Positions 1 through 6,738 of a stretch of 44,275 bases of DNA are shown in pieces. The position numbers and the translations under genes were made by a program. Positions within the stretch are counted from its first letter, which is position 1; every line of letters begins with the position of its first letter. The notes beneath the pieces are model-generated. The model saw only the letters and a list, made by a program, of their open reading frames with translations, was not told where the DNA came from and ran no database searches. The stretch spans positions 1 to 44,275 of the forward strand of contig JAISZT010000054.1 of assembly GCA_031284485.1 (NCBI GenBank). Direction: 5' to 3'. Source of the DNA: Desulfovibrio sp. (GTDB lineage Bacteria > Desulfobacterota > Desulfovibrionia > Desulfovibrionales > Desulfovibrionaceae).

Positions 1-2
1 TG

Positions 3-416
3 CACTGGCTCGCCCTCGAAAGCGGTACCAGCCCTGTCCCCAACCCCGCGCACGTCAGCCTCGCCAAGGTGCTGCTGGCGGCGGGGGCAGACGTCAATCT
101 GGCGGATGACATAGGGCGGGCTCCGCTGCATCTGGTCATGCACAATCCGGCGCTCATGGCGCATTTTCTCGCCGGAGGCAGGGCAAAGGTCAACAACGCC
201 TGGCCTGACGGCTGGACGCAACTGACCGCCGCTGCTTCCCATGAGGCTTTCGCGGATTCCATACCGCTGCTACTCGCCGCCGGAGCCGACCCCCGCAAGC
301 CAGACAAGGAAGGCCGTCTTCCGCTGGATGTCGCCGTGAAGAATAACAACGGCAGGGCTGCGGTCTATCTGCGGGACGCTTTGGAGAAACCTCCGATGAA
401 GCAGACTGTGGATTGA
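3..416 (+). CDS. Ankyrin-repeat protein, 3' part only
   Basis: The reading frame is open from the left edge, so the gene starts outside the window; 137 codons are visible. The residues carry ankyrin consensus pieces: LLAAGADVNLADDIGRAPLH near the window start, a weaker middle repeat (WPDGWTQLTAAA), then LLLAAGADPRKPDKEGRLPL near the C-terminus. Ankyrin repeats are stacked helix-loop-helix units that mediate protein-protein contacts; no catalytic domain is visible in this part. A GTG at 69 is in frame, but repeat-like sequence precedes it, so it is probably not the true start. The downstream DNA is abruptly AT-rich and holds relics. The ankyrin family is secure; the partner and role are unknown. 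Confidence 0.8.
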   Translation, partial: HWLALESGTSPVPNPAHVSLAKVLLAAGADVNLADDIGRAPLHLVMHNPALMAHFLAGGRAKVNNAWPDGWTQLTAAASHEAFADSIPLLLAAGADPRKPDKEGRLPLDVAVKNNNGRAAVYLRDALEKPPMKQTVD

Positions 417-487
417 AACACTATTGTAGTTGTTGTGTCAATTCTTGAAACTTTATTCTTTATTACTGACAATAACGAAGAATGTGA

Positions 488-901
488 AAAAAACTTCCTG
501 TAATTCTGACGTATAATCGGGCTTATTATGACGATAAGCATATCCATATAACCATCAATGGAGATCGAGTAATATCAAAATCTGAACTCAATATCGCGAA
601 TATGCTCTTCTACGAAGGCGTTCAATATAAATATGAACTGGAGAAAAAGTTCCCCGGTGGTTTGACCTGTAAACCTGATTTCACGATTACCAAACCGAAC
701 GGGGATGTGGTCTATTGGGAGCACCTTGGACTGTTGAGTGATCCAGGCTACGAAAACAAATGGAAATGGAAGAAAAAATTTTATGAAAATAACGACATCT
801 CTGAAGCGATTGGAAATCTGATCACAAGCGAAGATGATCGAAAAGGTGGTCTTGATACCCGAGTAATCAAGGAAAAGATCGCCGCATTGAAAGGTAAATA
901 A
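488..901 (+). pseudogene. Relic of the C-terminal nuclease-like tail of a UvrD-type helicase
   Basis: An open frame from 488 (stop codon just upstream at 485) to the stop at 901 encodes a region whose motifs recall the C-terminal PD-(D/E)XK-like tail of some superfamily 1 helicases: SKSELNIANMLFYEGVQYKY, then KPDFTI, then VYWEHLGLLSDPGY, then a closing ITSEDDRKGGLD segment. Similarity-like sequence begins before the first usable start (TTG/ATG around 602), and there is no helicase domain upstream, so this looks like a 3' fragment of a much larger gene. The acidic residue of PDFTI and the E of YWEHLG fit a nuclease active site. It lies directly after the ankyrin gene in AT-rich DNA. A small expressed protein from 602 cannot be excluded. 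The family assignment is from memory of the motif pattern. Confidence 0.55.
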
Positions 902-1174
902 AATAAAAACAGATAAGTACATGTAGTAGTTCAAACTTGATCTGACAGTTGGTTCCGCTTGTCCGGTTAATTGAACTGTCTGACCTTTTCCTCCCTTCTT
1001 TCTGGCCAATCCCGTCTAAAATCACCCAACGGCATCCTCTCGTTTCAGGGGTATCCGTAGGGGTATCAACATTTATTATATTATTATTACCATGTAATTT
1101 CAATATATTACTTTTTAAATAGTAACTGTCTGACGAAAAAGGAGTGCAGCGCCACTGAAGGACCTGGCGTTCTC
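902..1174. other. Non-coding AT-rich strip with short repeats
   Basis: No convincing gene is seen. The strip holds a tandem octamer GGGGTATC-N4-GGGGTATC near 1050-1069 and two copies of AACTGTCTGAC (972-982 and 1124-1134), with a partial inverted match (TGACAGTT) near 944. Open frames on the minus strand here have no recognisable domains. The arrangement is reminiscent of the flank of an inserted element, but no integrase or attachment core can be shown. Confidence 0.4.
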
Positions 1175-1369
1175 ATGGATTGCCTGAAAAACAAAAAACC
1201 GTGCTTCATTGAATACGCGCAGGAAAACGGTGAGAGCGTTTTTTACACCAACAGCCATATTCGTAAGGTATGCGGCGGCAATATCACTATTGAATGCGAT
1301 CAGGGCCAGTTTATCCTTTTGGCGGACAGGGTGCTGCGCAGCGCATACAGTAAAGAGGAGTTGCCGTAG
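1175..1369 (+). CDS. Small hypothetical protein
   Basis: This encodes 64 residues starting MDCLKNKKPCFIEYAQENGE. A GAAGGA element at 1157-1162 lies 12 bases before the ATG, a longish but usable spacing. The predicted chain alternates short beta-like segments (FIEYA, SVFYT, ITIEC, FILLADRV) with turns, as expected of a small beta-barrel. It vaguely recalls Rof/Hfq-like barrels, but no signature supports that name. It stands alone between relics, about 80 bases ahead of the next gene. No signal peptide or membrane segment is present. Function unknown. Confidence 0.5.
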   Translation: MDCLKNKKPCFIEYAQENGESVFYTNSHIRKVCGGNITIECDQGQFILLADRVLRSAYSKEELP

Positions 1370-1437
1370 TTAAAAAATTGGAAGCCGGGCTTCGTGGCGC
1401 TCCTTTGTTTCAGGTGTATTTTATGGGTACAAATAAC

Positions 1438-1455
1438 AAAGGAGACGACAGCATG
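1438..1455 (+). promoter_or_regulatory. Strong ribosome-binding site feeding a frameshifted start
   Basis: AAAGGAG at 1438-1444 lies eight bases before an ATG at 1453. This is the best translation start in the area, yet its frame closes at a TAG 12 codons later. It marks the probable original start of the GGCT-like gene. Confidence 0.6.
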
Positions 1456-1517
1456 GAAACACATTTTATCGGCCACCGGAACCAGCCATAGAAGAATTTG
1501 ACCAAATTGTTGCCAAA

Positions 1518-2429
1518 TTGCGCGCCGATCTCTGCGAGATTGCCTCCGGCAAGGCGGACAAGGATGAGGTTATCGCTTACGCGAAGGCGCTTCTCACCCG
1601 GGGGCAGCCGCTTGACACAAAGCCGCACTGGATTTTCTGGGGGTTGGCCGCACCCGAGGCCCTGGGCGGTGCGGACGCGCGGGTGGATTTTCTGTACACG
1701 CCCACTTATACGGCGCTCGCCTTTTTGACGCGCGCGTTCCTGATGCTGCCGGAAGAGATCGGCCGATTGCCGGATTTTACAACTGTTTTGCGCGGGGGGC
1801 TGCTGGCGGCAACGGGCCGCGATTTTTCCGGACACGGATACGAATCGCTCAAAGGGGTGCTGGATACGCTGGAAATATTCAATCTTGGCGGTATGGACAA
1901 CTTTGTCCGCAGCTACCCGCGCCTTTGCCCAAAATTCTCCCGTCTTTTTACCAAAACGGTTCAGGGGCTTCGGGCGGCGCTCAAGGCAGGCAAGCTGCAG
2001 GGGATGTGGGGTGAGGAGTATACCTCAAGGGCGGCGGACATTTTTCACGAAATGGACAATGCCTCACGCACAAGGGTGCTCGTTTACGGCACACTGCTCG
2101 GCGGCAACAGCAACAATCGGCGCTATCTTGCCGAAAGCGCGCTGGTCGGCAAAGCCGTCTTGCACGGGTATTCCCTCTATGGGCTTGGCGCGTATCCCGG
2201 CGTCAGGGAAAACCCTCGCGATGCTGTGTTGGGCGAGGTCTATGAGGTGGACGCGCCAACCCTTGAACGCCTGAATATGCTGGAAGACGAGGGCTCGCTC
2301 TACGCGCTGCGGAGCGGTGTGATCAGCTTTGCCGCAGGGCCGAAGGCGGTGGCTGGAGTATACGTCTACCTGCCGGAAGTGCGGGAAGAGAATTATATTG
2401 ATCGCAAAAATCAACCCTGGAGGGGATAA
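1518..2429 (+). CDS. Gamma-glutamylcyclotransferase-like (AIG2/GGCT fold) protein, apparent frameshift near start
   Basis: The last third carries the GGCT/AIG2 fold signature: RVLVYGTLLGG with its YGTL motif at about residue 188, followed by GEVYEVD and LNMLEDEG. Members of this fold act on gamma-glutamyl or related amide groups; the substrate is unknown here. The first roughly 180 residues are an undefined helical region. The annotated start is a TTG at 1518 with no ribosome site. A strong ribosome site (AAAGGAG, 1438-1444) precedes an ATG at 1453, but that frame meets a stop after 12 codons. Sequence upstream of 1518 in the main frame (PAIEEFDQIVAKL) still looks like protein. Restoring one G in the CCGGAACC run at about 1477-1483 joins the two into a protein of about 325 residues. 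It is therefore either a fresh pseudogene, a sequencing error or a shifted start. Confidence 0.6.
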   Translation: MRADLCEIASGKADKDEVIAYAKALLTRGQPLDTKPHWIFWGLAAPEALGGADARVDFLYTPTYTALAFLTRAFLMLPEEIGRLPDFTTVLRGGLLAATGRDFSGHGYESLKGVLDTLEIFNLGGMDNFVRSYPRLCPKFSRLFTKTVQGLRAALKAGKLQGMWGEEYTSRAADIFHEMDNASRTRVLVYGTLLGGNSNNRRYLAESALVGKAVLHGYSLYGLGAYPGVRENPRDAVLGEVYEVDAPTLERLNMLEDEGSLYALRSGVISFAAGPKAVAGVYVYLPEVREENYIDRKNQPWRG

Positions 2430-2430
2430 A

Positions 2431-2583
2431 ATGACAACCGGCAATGATCGCTGTGTCTGGTATGCGGCTTATGGCTCAAATATGCTGCAAGAACGTTTCC
2501 TGTGCTACATAAACCATCCTGAATTGCGTGATGAAGAAATAGGCGAATACCTCAACTCCAGAAACGCGGAGAGGGGCAGATGA
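2431..2583 (+). CDS. Truncated GGCT/BtrG-like stub
   Basis: This is a 50-residue frame that begins one base after the stop of the preceding gene, with a good ribosome site (GGAGGGG, 2420-2426). Its N-terminus, VWYAAYGSNMLQERFLCYI, is the typical opening of larger (about 200 residue) gamma-glutamylcyclotransferase-like proteins: the YGSN loop forms the substrate pocket. After about 25 residues the resemblance stops and the frame ends. No continuation is recognisable in other frames up to the terminator at 2730. It is probably a gene remnant still carrying its translation signals. It is notable that two genes of the same fold class stand side by side. Confidence 0.5.
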   Translation: MTTGNDRCVWYAAYGSNMLQERFLCYINHPELRDEEIGEYLNSRNAERGR

Positions 2584-2729
2584 GTCTGCCGTGAACAGAA
2601 GCAACGGGGCGCCGGTGATTTTTCCGGCGCGCTCTTGCAAGAGAGCGCCAAAACGTCTATTTTACTGCTCTGAAACAATGCCGAAAAGGGCGGGGGCTGT
2701 CCGTTTCCGTTCTTTTACCCGCCTAGGCG

Positions 2730-2780
2730 AAAACCCGCTGTGGGTCTGGCCATTCCCCAACGGGCGGGTTTTTATATTTT
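2730..2780 (+). terminator. Rho-independent terminator
   Basis: A perfect 9-bp stem, AAAACCCGC (2730-2738) with GCGGGTTTT (2764-2772), has a 25-base loop and is followed by a T-rich tract. It closes the GGCT-like gene pair before the menaquinone gene cluster. Confidence 0.75.
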
Positions 2781-2787
2781 TGCGCTT

Positions 2788-3039
2788 ATGGATGCCCTTA
2801 TGGACAAGGATCACAAAGAGATTTTACAGGTCACCAAGGAATTGACCGGCAAATTCATTGAAACGCGCACGGTCTCGCCCGGAAATTTCGCCGAAATTTT
2901 TCCCGCTGTTTACCGCGTCGTCCGCGCCGCCGTTCTTGAAAACGACGGGGAGCAAGCCCGCGTTCCAGCCGATGGCGCTTCGGATGCGGCTGTGGAACGG
3001 CGTACATATAAAGACGGCAGCGCGAGAAAAAAGGCGTGA
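2788..3039 (+). CDS. Small conserved hypothetical protein ahead of menG
   Basis: This encodes 83 residues from the ATG at 2788 (a second in-frame ATG at 2800 is also possible; neither has a clear ribosome site). The first half is amphipathic helix (EILQVTKELTGKFIETRTVS, then FAEIFPAVYRVVRAA). The pattern faintly recalls the N-terminal helical region of MucR/Ros-type regulators, but the zinc-finger part is absent, so no name is justified. The C-terminus is charged and probably disordered. It overlaps the next gene by four bases (GTGA), indicating translational coupling. The gene lies directly after the terminator, so it is probably the first gene of the run. Confidence 0.55.
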   Translation: MDALMDKDHKEILQVTKELTGKFIETRTVSPGNFAEIFPAVYRVVRAAVLENDGEQARVPADGASDAAVERRTYKDGSARKKA

Positions 3040-3734
3040 AATCGCCTGACGTGGCCGGCATGTTCGGCCGCATCGCGCGTTTTTATGATATGCTGAACCG
3101 TGTGCTTAGCCTGGGGCTTGACCGGCGCTGGCGCGGGGCGCTGGCCCGCGCCGCGTTGCGCAATGCCCCTCCGGGCAATATCGTGGCCCTTGATCTGGCG
3201 GCCGGCACGCTGGACGTCGCCCTTGCCCTGCGCCGCCTGCGCGCCGACGCGCTTGTTCCGGCGCTGGATTTCTGCCCGCCCATGCTTGTCCGGGGACGCC
3301 GCAAACTTGCGGGGGAAGACGCGGCGGCCATACTGCCCGTGGCGGCGGACGCGAAAAAACTGCCCCTGCCCGCCGCCTCGGCGCACTGCCTCACCATGGC
3401 TTTCGGCATACGCAACATCACGCCGCGCGAGACCGCTTTTGCCGAGATGCTGCGCGTGCTCAAACCCGGCGGACGGGGATGCATTCTGGAATTCGGCTCC
3501 GGGCAGGAGCGCATATGGGGCGGGCTGTACAATTTTTATCTGAACAACATCCTGCCGCGCGCAGGCGGGTTTTTTTCCGGAGATCCCGCCGCCTATGAAT
3601 ATCTGGCCGAAACCATCCGCGCCTTTCCACCGGCCGGAAAACTGGAAGAAGAAATGAAGGCCGCCGGCTTTGCGCGCGTCTGGCATATCAGGCTGACTTC
3701 GGGTATTGTCTGCCTGCATGTGGGAGAAAAGTAG
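3036..3734 (+). CDS. menG: Demethylmenaquinone methyltransferase (UbiE/MenG family)
   Basis: This 232-residue class I SAM methyltransferase would methylate demethylmenaquinone, the last step of menaquinone synthesis. It shows the UbiE family layout: an N-terminal FGRIARFYDMLNRVLSLGLD segment, the SAM-binding motif VALDLAAGTLDVAL, a PVAADAKKLPLP acidic-loop region, the family hallmark MAFGIRNI followed by LKPGGRGCILEFG, and a C-terminal GFARVWHIRLTSGIVCLHVG. Length is close to the usual 230-250. It starts with GTG, overlapping the previous gene by four bases. The next gene begins on the last base of its stop. Its placement two genes before mqnB supports the menaquinone role. The more remote alternative, a ubiquinone enzyme, does not fit the anaerobe context. 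Confidence 0.9.
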   Translation: MKSPDVAGMFGRIARFYDMLNRVLSLGLDRRWRGALARAALRNAPPGNIVALDLAAGTLDVALALRRLRADALVPALDFCPPMLVRGRRKLAGEDAAAILPVAADAKKLPLPAASAHCLTMAFGIRNITPRETAFAEMLRVLKPGGRGCILEFGSGQERIWGGLYNFYLNNILPRAGGFFSGDPAAYEYLAETIRAFPPAGKLEEEMKAAGFARVWHIRLTSGIVCLHVGEK

Positions 3735-5053
3735 TGGACATGGTCACCTTTGAAGAACTGCGGCAGGGCAAAAAATCCGTGGCCGTCGTGGGCCTCGGCT
3801 ACGTGGGCCTGCCTCTGGCCGTCGCGCTGTCGCGGCGCGTGCCGGTGCTCGGTTTTGACATCAGCGCCGCGCGCGTTGCCGAATTGACCACCGGGCGCGA
3901 CCACACGGGCGAAGTCAGTGCCGACGACCTCAAAAACGCCGCCGCGCGCTATACCTGCGACGCGTCGGAACTCAAACGGGCGGCGGTCGTCATTGTGGCC
4001 GTTCCCACACCCATCGACGAACACCGCGCCCCGGACCTGTCGCCTGTTCTGGGGGCCACAGCCACTGTGGGCAAACACCTCGGCAGGGGATCTGTGGTAG
4101 TGTATGAATCAACGGTCTACCCCGGCCTTACCGAAGAACTCTGTGTCCCCCTTTTGGAAAAAGAATCCGGTCTGCGTCTGGGGCGGGACTTCAGCGTGGG
4201 GTATTCGCCCGAGCGCGTCAATCCCGGCGACAAAGTGCACACCCTTGAAACTATCACCAAGATTGTTTCCGGATCGGACGAGGCCACAACCGACCTGCTG
4301 GCTCAACTGTACGGCTCGGTGGTCAAGGCTGGCATATGCCGCGCCTCAGGCATACGTGTTGCCGAAGCCGCCAAGGTTATTGAAAATACCCAGCGCGATC
4401 TGAATATCGCCCTGATGAACGAACTGGCCCTCATCTTTGACCGTATGGGCATAGACACGCTGGAAGTGCTGGAGGCCGCTGGCAGCAAGTGGAACTTTCT
4501 CCCTTTCCGGCCCGGTCTCGTGGGGGGGCACTGCATCGGCGTTGACCCGTACTATCTGACCTTCAAGGCCGAGGCGCTCGGCTATCATCCGGAAGTCATC
4601 CTGGCCGGACGCCGCATCAACGACGGCATGGGCAAGTATGTCGCCGAATGCGCCGTCAAGCGCCTGATAAAGCGCGGTGGCGTTGTCAACGGGGCGCGGG
4701 TGGGCATCCTGGGGTTCACGTTCAAGGAAAATGTGCCGGATTTGCGCAACACGCGCGTTGTGGATGTTGTGCGTGAACTCAACGACTACGGCATGACGCC
4801 GCTTGTTAGCGACGCCCTGGCCGATCCGGCGGAAGCCCTGCGCGAATACGGGCAAACTTTGCTGCCCCTGGAGGAACTGCGTGACCTTGACGCCGTGATT
4901 CTGGCTGTCGGGCACAGGGAATACGCCTCGCTGACGCCGCGGGATCTCAGGGAGCGGTTCGCGGACAGGAACAAGGCCGTTCTGCTGGACGTAAAATCCT
5001 TTTTTGATCCGGCGGCCATGCGCGCCGCGGGCTTTGACTACTGGAGACTGTAG
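3734..5053 (+). CDS. UDP-N-acetylhexosamine 6-dehydrogenase (TviB/WbpO-like)
   Basis: This 439-residue nucleotide-sugar dehydrogenase oxidises C6 of a UDP-HexNAc to the uronic acid with two NAD+. The N-terminal Rossmann motif is VAVVGLGYVGLPLA (residues 16-29); VPTPID and YESTVYPG follow; the middle domain has KVIENTQRDLNIALMNELA; the catalytic cysteine is in GGHCIGVDPYYL (Cys267); and the C-terminal domain has LGFTFKENVPDLRNTRV. This combination is the TviB/WbpO/WbpA type rather than UDP-glucose dehydrogenase. The GTG start has GGGAGA seven bases upstream and overlaps the menG stop by one base. Its product would feed capsule or O-antigen synthesis. It sits oddly between menaquinone genes. 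A WbpP-like epimerase at 14159-15181 could provide its UDP-GalNAc substrate. Confidence 0.88.
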   Translation: MDMVTFEELRQGKKSVAVVGLGYVGLPLAVALSRRVPVLGFDISAARVAELTTGRDHTGEVSADDLKNAAARYTCDASELKRAAVVIVAVPTPIDEHRAPDLSPVLGATATVGKHLGRGSVVVYESTVYPGLTEELCVPLLEKESGLRLGRDFSVGYSPERVNPGDKVHTLETITKIVSGSDEATTDLLAQLYGSVVKAGICRASGIRVAEAAKVIENTQRDLNIALMNELALIFDRMGIDTLEVLEAAGSKWNFLPFRPGLVGGHCIGVDPYYLTFKAEALGYHPEVILAGRRINDGMGKYVAECAVKRLIKRGGVVNGARVGILGFTFKENVPDLRNTRVVDVVRELNDYGMTPLVSDALADPAEALREYGQTLLPLEELRDLDAVILAVGHREYASLTPRDLRERFADRNKAVLLDVKSFFDPAAMRAAGFDYWRL

Positions 5054-5757
5054 TGCCTCTGCTGATCTGCGCTTCCACCACACAGGAACTGGCGGCCCTG
5101 TTTCCCGACGCGGCCGAGACGCCGACGCGCGAGATGCAGCTTTTGCCCGCGCGTCTGAAAAACAGGGAGGTTCTTCTTTGCGTCACCGGTGTGGGCCCCA
5201 TCAACGCGGCTCTGGCGGCGGGGCTTTGTTTTGCCCGGGCCGAAGCCGAAAATCGGCCTGTCAGGGCCGTGCTCAACAGCGGTCTTGCCGGAGCCTTTGA
5301 TTTGCGCCGTCTGCCCTTGTGCTCCCTTTGTCTCGCGCGCGAGGAAATCTGGCCGGAATACGGCCTGCACGACGGGCAGAGCGTGACTGCCGACGCGTTC
5401 AGTTTCCCGCTCTGGCGGCGGGACGACGGCACGGAAACGCGTGACCGCCTGCCTCTGGACGATCCGGAGGTTTTGGGCGGGACAAAAGCGACCGTGTTTG
5501 CCGAGTGCCGTTCTCTGACCGTGGCCGGCGTGAGCGCCTCCTTTGCCAGGGCGCAAACCCTCTGGAATCGTTACCACGCGGACATGGAAAACATGGAGGG
5601 CTTTGCCGTTGCCTATGCCTGCGCCAGACAGGGCATTCCCTGTGTGGAGCTGCGCTGTATCGCGAACAAGGTCGGCCCGCGCGCCAGGGATGAAAAAGAT
5701 TTTCCCGGCGCGTTGAACGCGCTGGCGGGCATTTTGCCGGCGCTTAATCTTTTGTGA
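5053..5757 (+). CDS. mqnB: Futalosine hydrolase
   Basis: This 234-residue nucleoside phosphorylase-fold hydrolase cleaves futalosine (or aminodeoxyfutalosine) into the base and dehypoxanthine futalosine in the alternative menaquinone pathway. Visible landmarks are CVTGVGPINAAL near residue 42, the NSGLAGAFD region, and the active-site segment ENMEGFAVAYAC followed by IANKVGPR. It has the expected size. The GTG start has GGAG seven bases upstream and overlaps the preceding stop by one base. With menG and a prenyl synthase alongside, the function is well supported. A generic MTA/SAH nucleosidase is the main alternative, but the length and VGPR ending favour MqnB. Confidence 0.88.
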   Translation: MPLLICASTTQELAALFPDAAETPTREMQLLPARLKNREVLLCVTGVGPINAALAAGLCFARAEAENRPVRAVLNSGLAGAFDLRRLPLCSLCLAREEIWPEYGLHDGQSVTADAFSFPLWRRDDGTETRDRLPLDDPEVLGGTKATVFAECRSLTVAGVSASFARAQTLWNRYHADMENMEGFAVAYACARQGIPCVELRCIANKVGPRARDEKDFPGALNALAGILPALNLL

Positions 5758-5768
5758 AGTGCGTTGTG

Positions 5769-6728
5769 ATGATAAAATTGTGTCTTGCCCGTGAACTGCC
5801 CCTTATCAACGGGGCGCTGGATGAGGCCGCCGCAAGCCTGCCCGAACCGGTGCGGCCTGTGGCCCGGCATATATTGAACGCTGGCGGCAAACGGCTGCGC
5901 CCCCTGCTCACGGTGCTCACGGCCCGGTTGTGCGGTTACGCGGCCGGCGACGTTTACAAGCTGGCCGTCACTATGGAAATGCTGCACGCCGCCACTCTGC
6001 TGCACGACGATGTGCTGGATAACGCCTCGCACCGCAGGGGCAGCCCCGTAGCGCATACGCTTTTTGACGTGCCCACTGTAATTCTGGCCGGGGACGCGCT
6101 GCTGGCCGTGGCCAACGCGCTGGTGGCCGCTTTTGGCGACGCGCGTCTTACCCTGTGTTTTTCCGAAGCGACCAGCCGCACGGCGGCGGGGGAAATTCTG
6201 GAAATCGCGGCCAAGGGTAAGGCGGAGATCTCCGCCGCCGAGTATGAGGACATTGTTCGCGGCAAAACGGCCTGGCTCATTCGCGCCGCCTGCGAGTTGG
6301 GCGCGTTGCGCGCCGATGCGCCTTCGCCCCTTGTGGATGCCGCCGCCGTCTATGGCGAAAACCTGGGGATGGCCTTCCAGTTTGTGGACGACGCGCTTGA
6401 TTTCGCGCCGCGGGCCGTCACCGGCAAGCCCACGGGCGGCGATGTGCGCGAGGGCAAAATGACCTTTCCCCTGCGCCTCTACCGCCTGAGTCTTGAAACA
6501 GCGGAAAGGGCCGCTTTTGACGCCGCTTTCAGTTGCGGGCTTATGACGGACAACGACGCCTGCTCCATAGCCGACCGTCTGCGCGAAAGCGGCTGCGACG
6601 CGCGCGCGCGCGATGAGGCGAACAGGTATCTGGAAGCGGCCCGCGCGGCCTTGCGCCTGCTGCCGGACAAACCGGAACGCGAACTTTTGCGCGCCATGTG
6701 CGACTATGTGCGCGATCGCGAAAAATAA
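5769..6728 (+). CDS. Polyprenyl diphosphate synthase (trans-isoprenyl)
   Basis: This enzyme of about 319 residues condenses isopentenyl diphosphate onto an allylic primer to make the prenyl tail of menaquinone. The first aspartate-rich motif lies in LLHDDVLDNASHRRGSP and the second in FQFVDDALDF; GKRLRPLL and GDVREGKMTFPL are family landmarks. Chain length (octa- versus hepta- or nonaprenyl) cannot be set from sequence reading. The start is uncertain: ATG 5769 gives a usual N-terminus (MIKLCLARELPLIN), while GTG 5754 would overlap the mqnB stop as GTGA. The gene is followed after ten bases by purL. Membership in a quinone cluster (menG, mqnB) supports the tail-synthesis role. Confidence 0.87.
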   Translation: MIKLCLARELPLINGALDEAAASLPEPVRPVARHILNAGGKRLRPLLTVLTARLCGYAAGDVYKLAVTMEMLHAATLLHDDVLDNASHRRGSPVAHTLFDVPTVILAGDALLAVANALVAAFGDARLTLCFSEATSRTAAGEILEIAAKGKAEISAAEYEDIVRGKTAWLIRAACELGALRADAPSPLVDAAAVYGENLGMAFQFVDDALDFAPRAVTGKPTGGDVREGKMTFPLRLYRLSLETAERAAFDAAFSCGLMTDNDACSIADRLRESGCDARARDEANRYLEAARAALRLLPDKPERELLRAMCDYVRDREK

Positions 6729-6738
6729 AGGAACGACT

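Noticed and set aside
2591..2845. Open frame after the GGCT-like stub
   Set aside because: It runs through the terminator at 2730-2780, has no ribosome site and does not continue the truncated protein.
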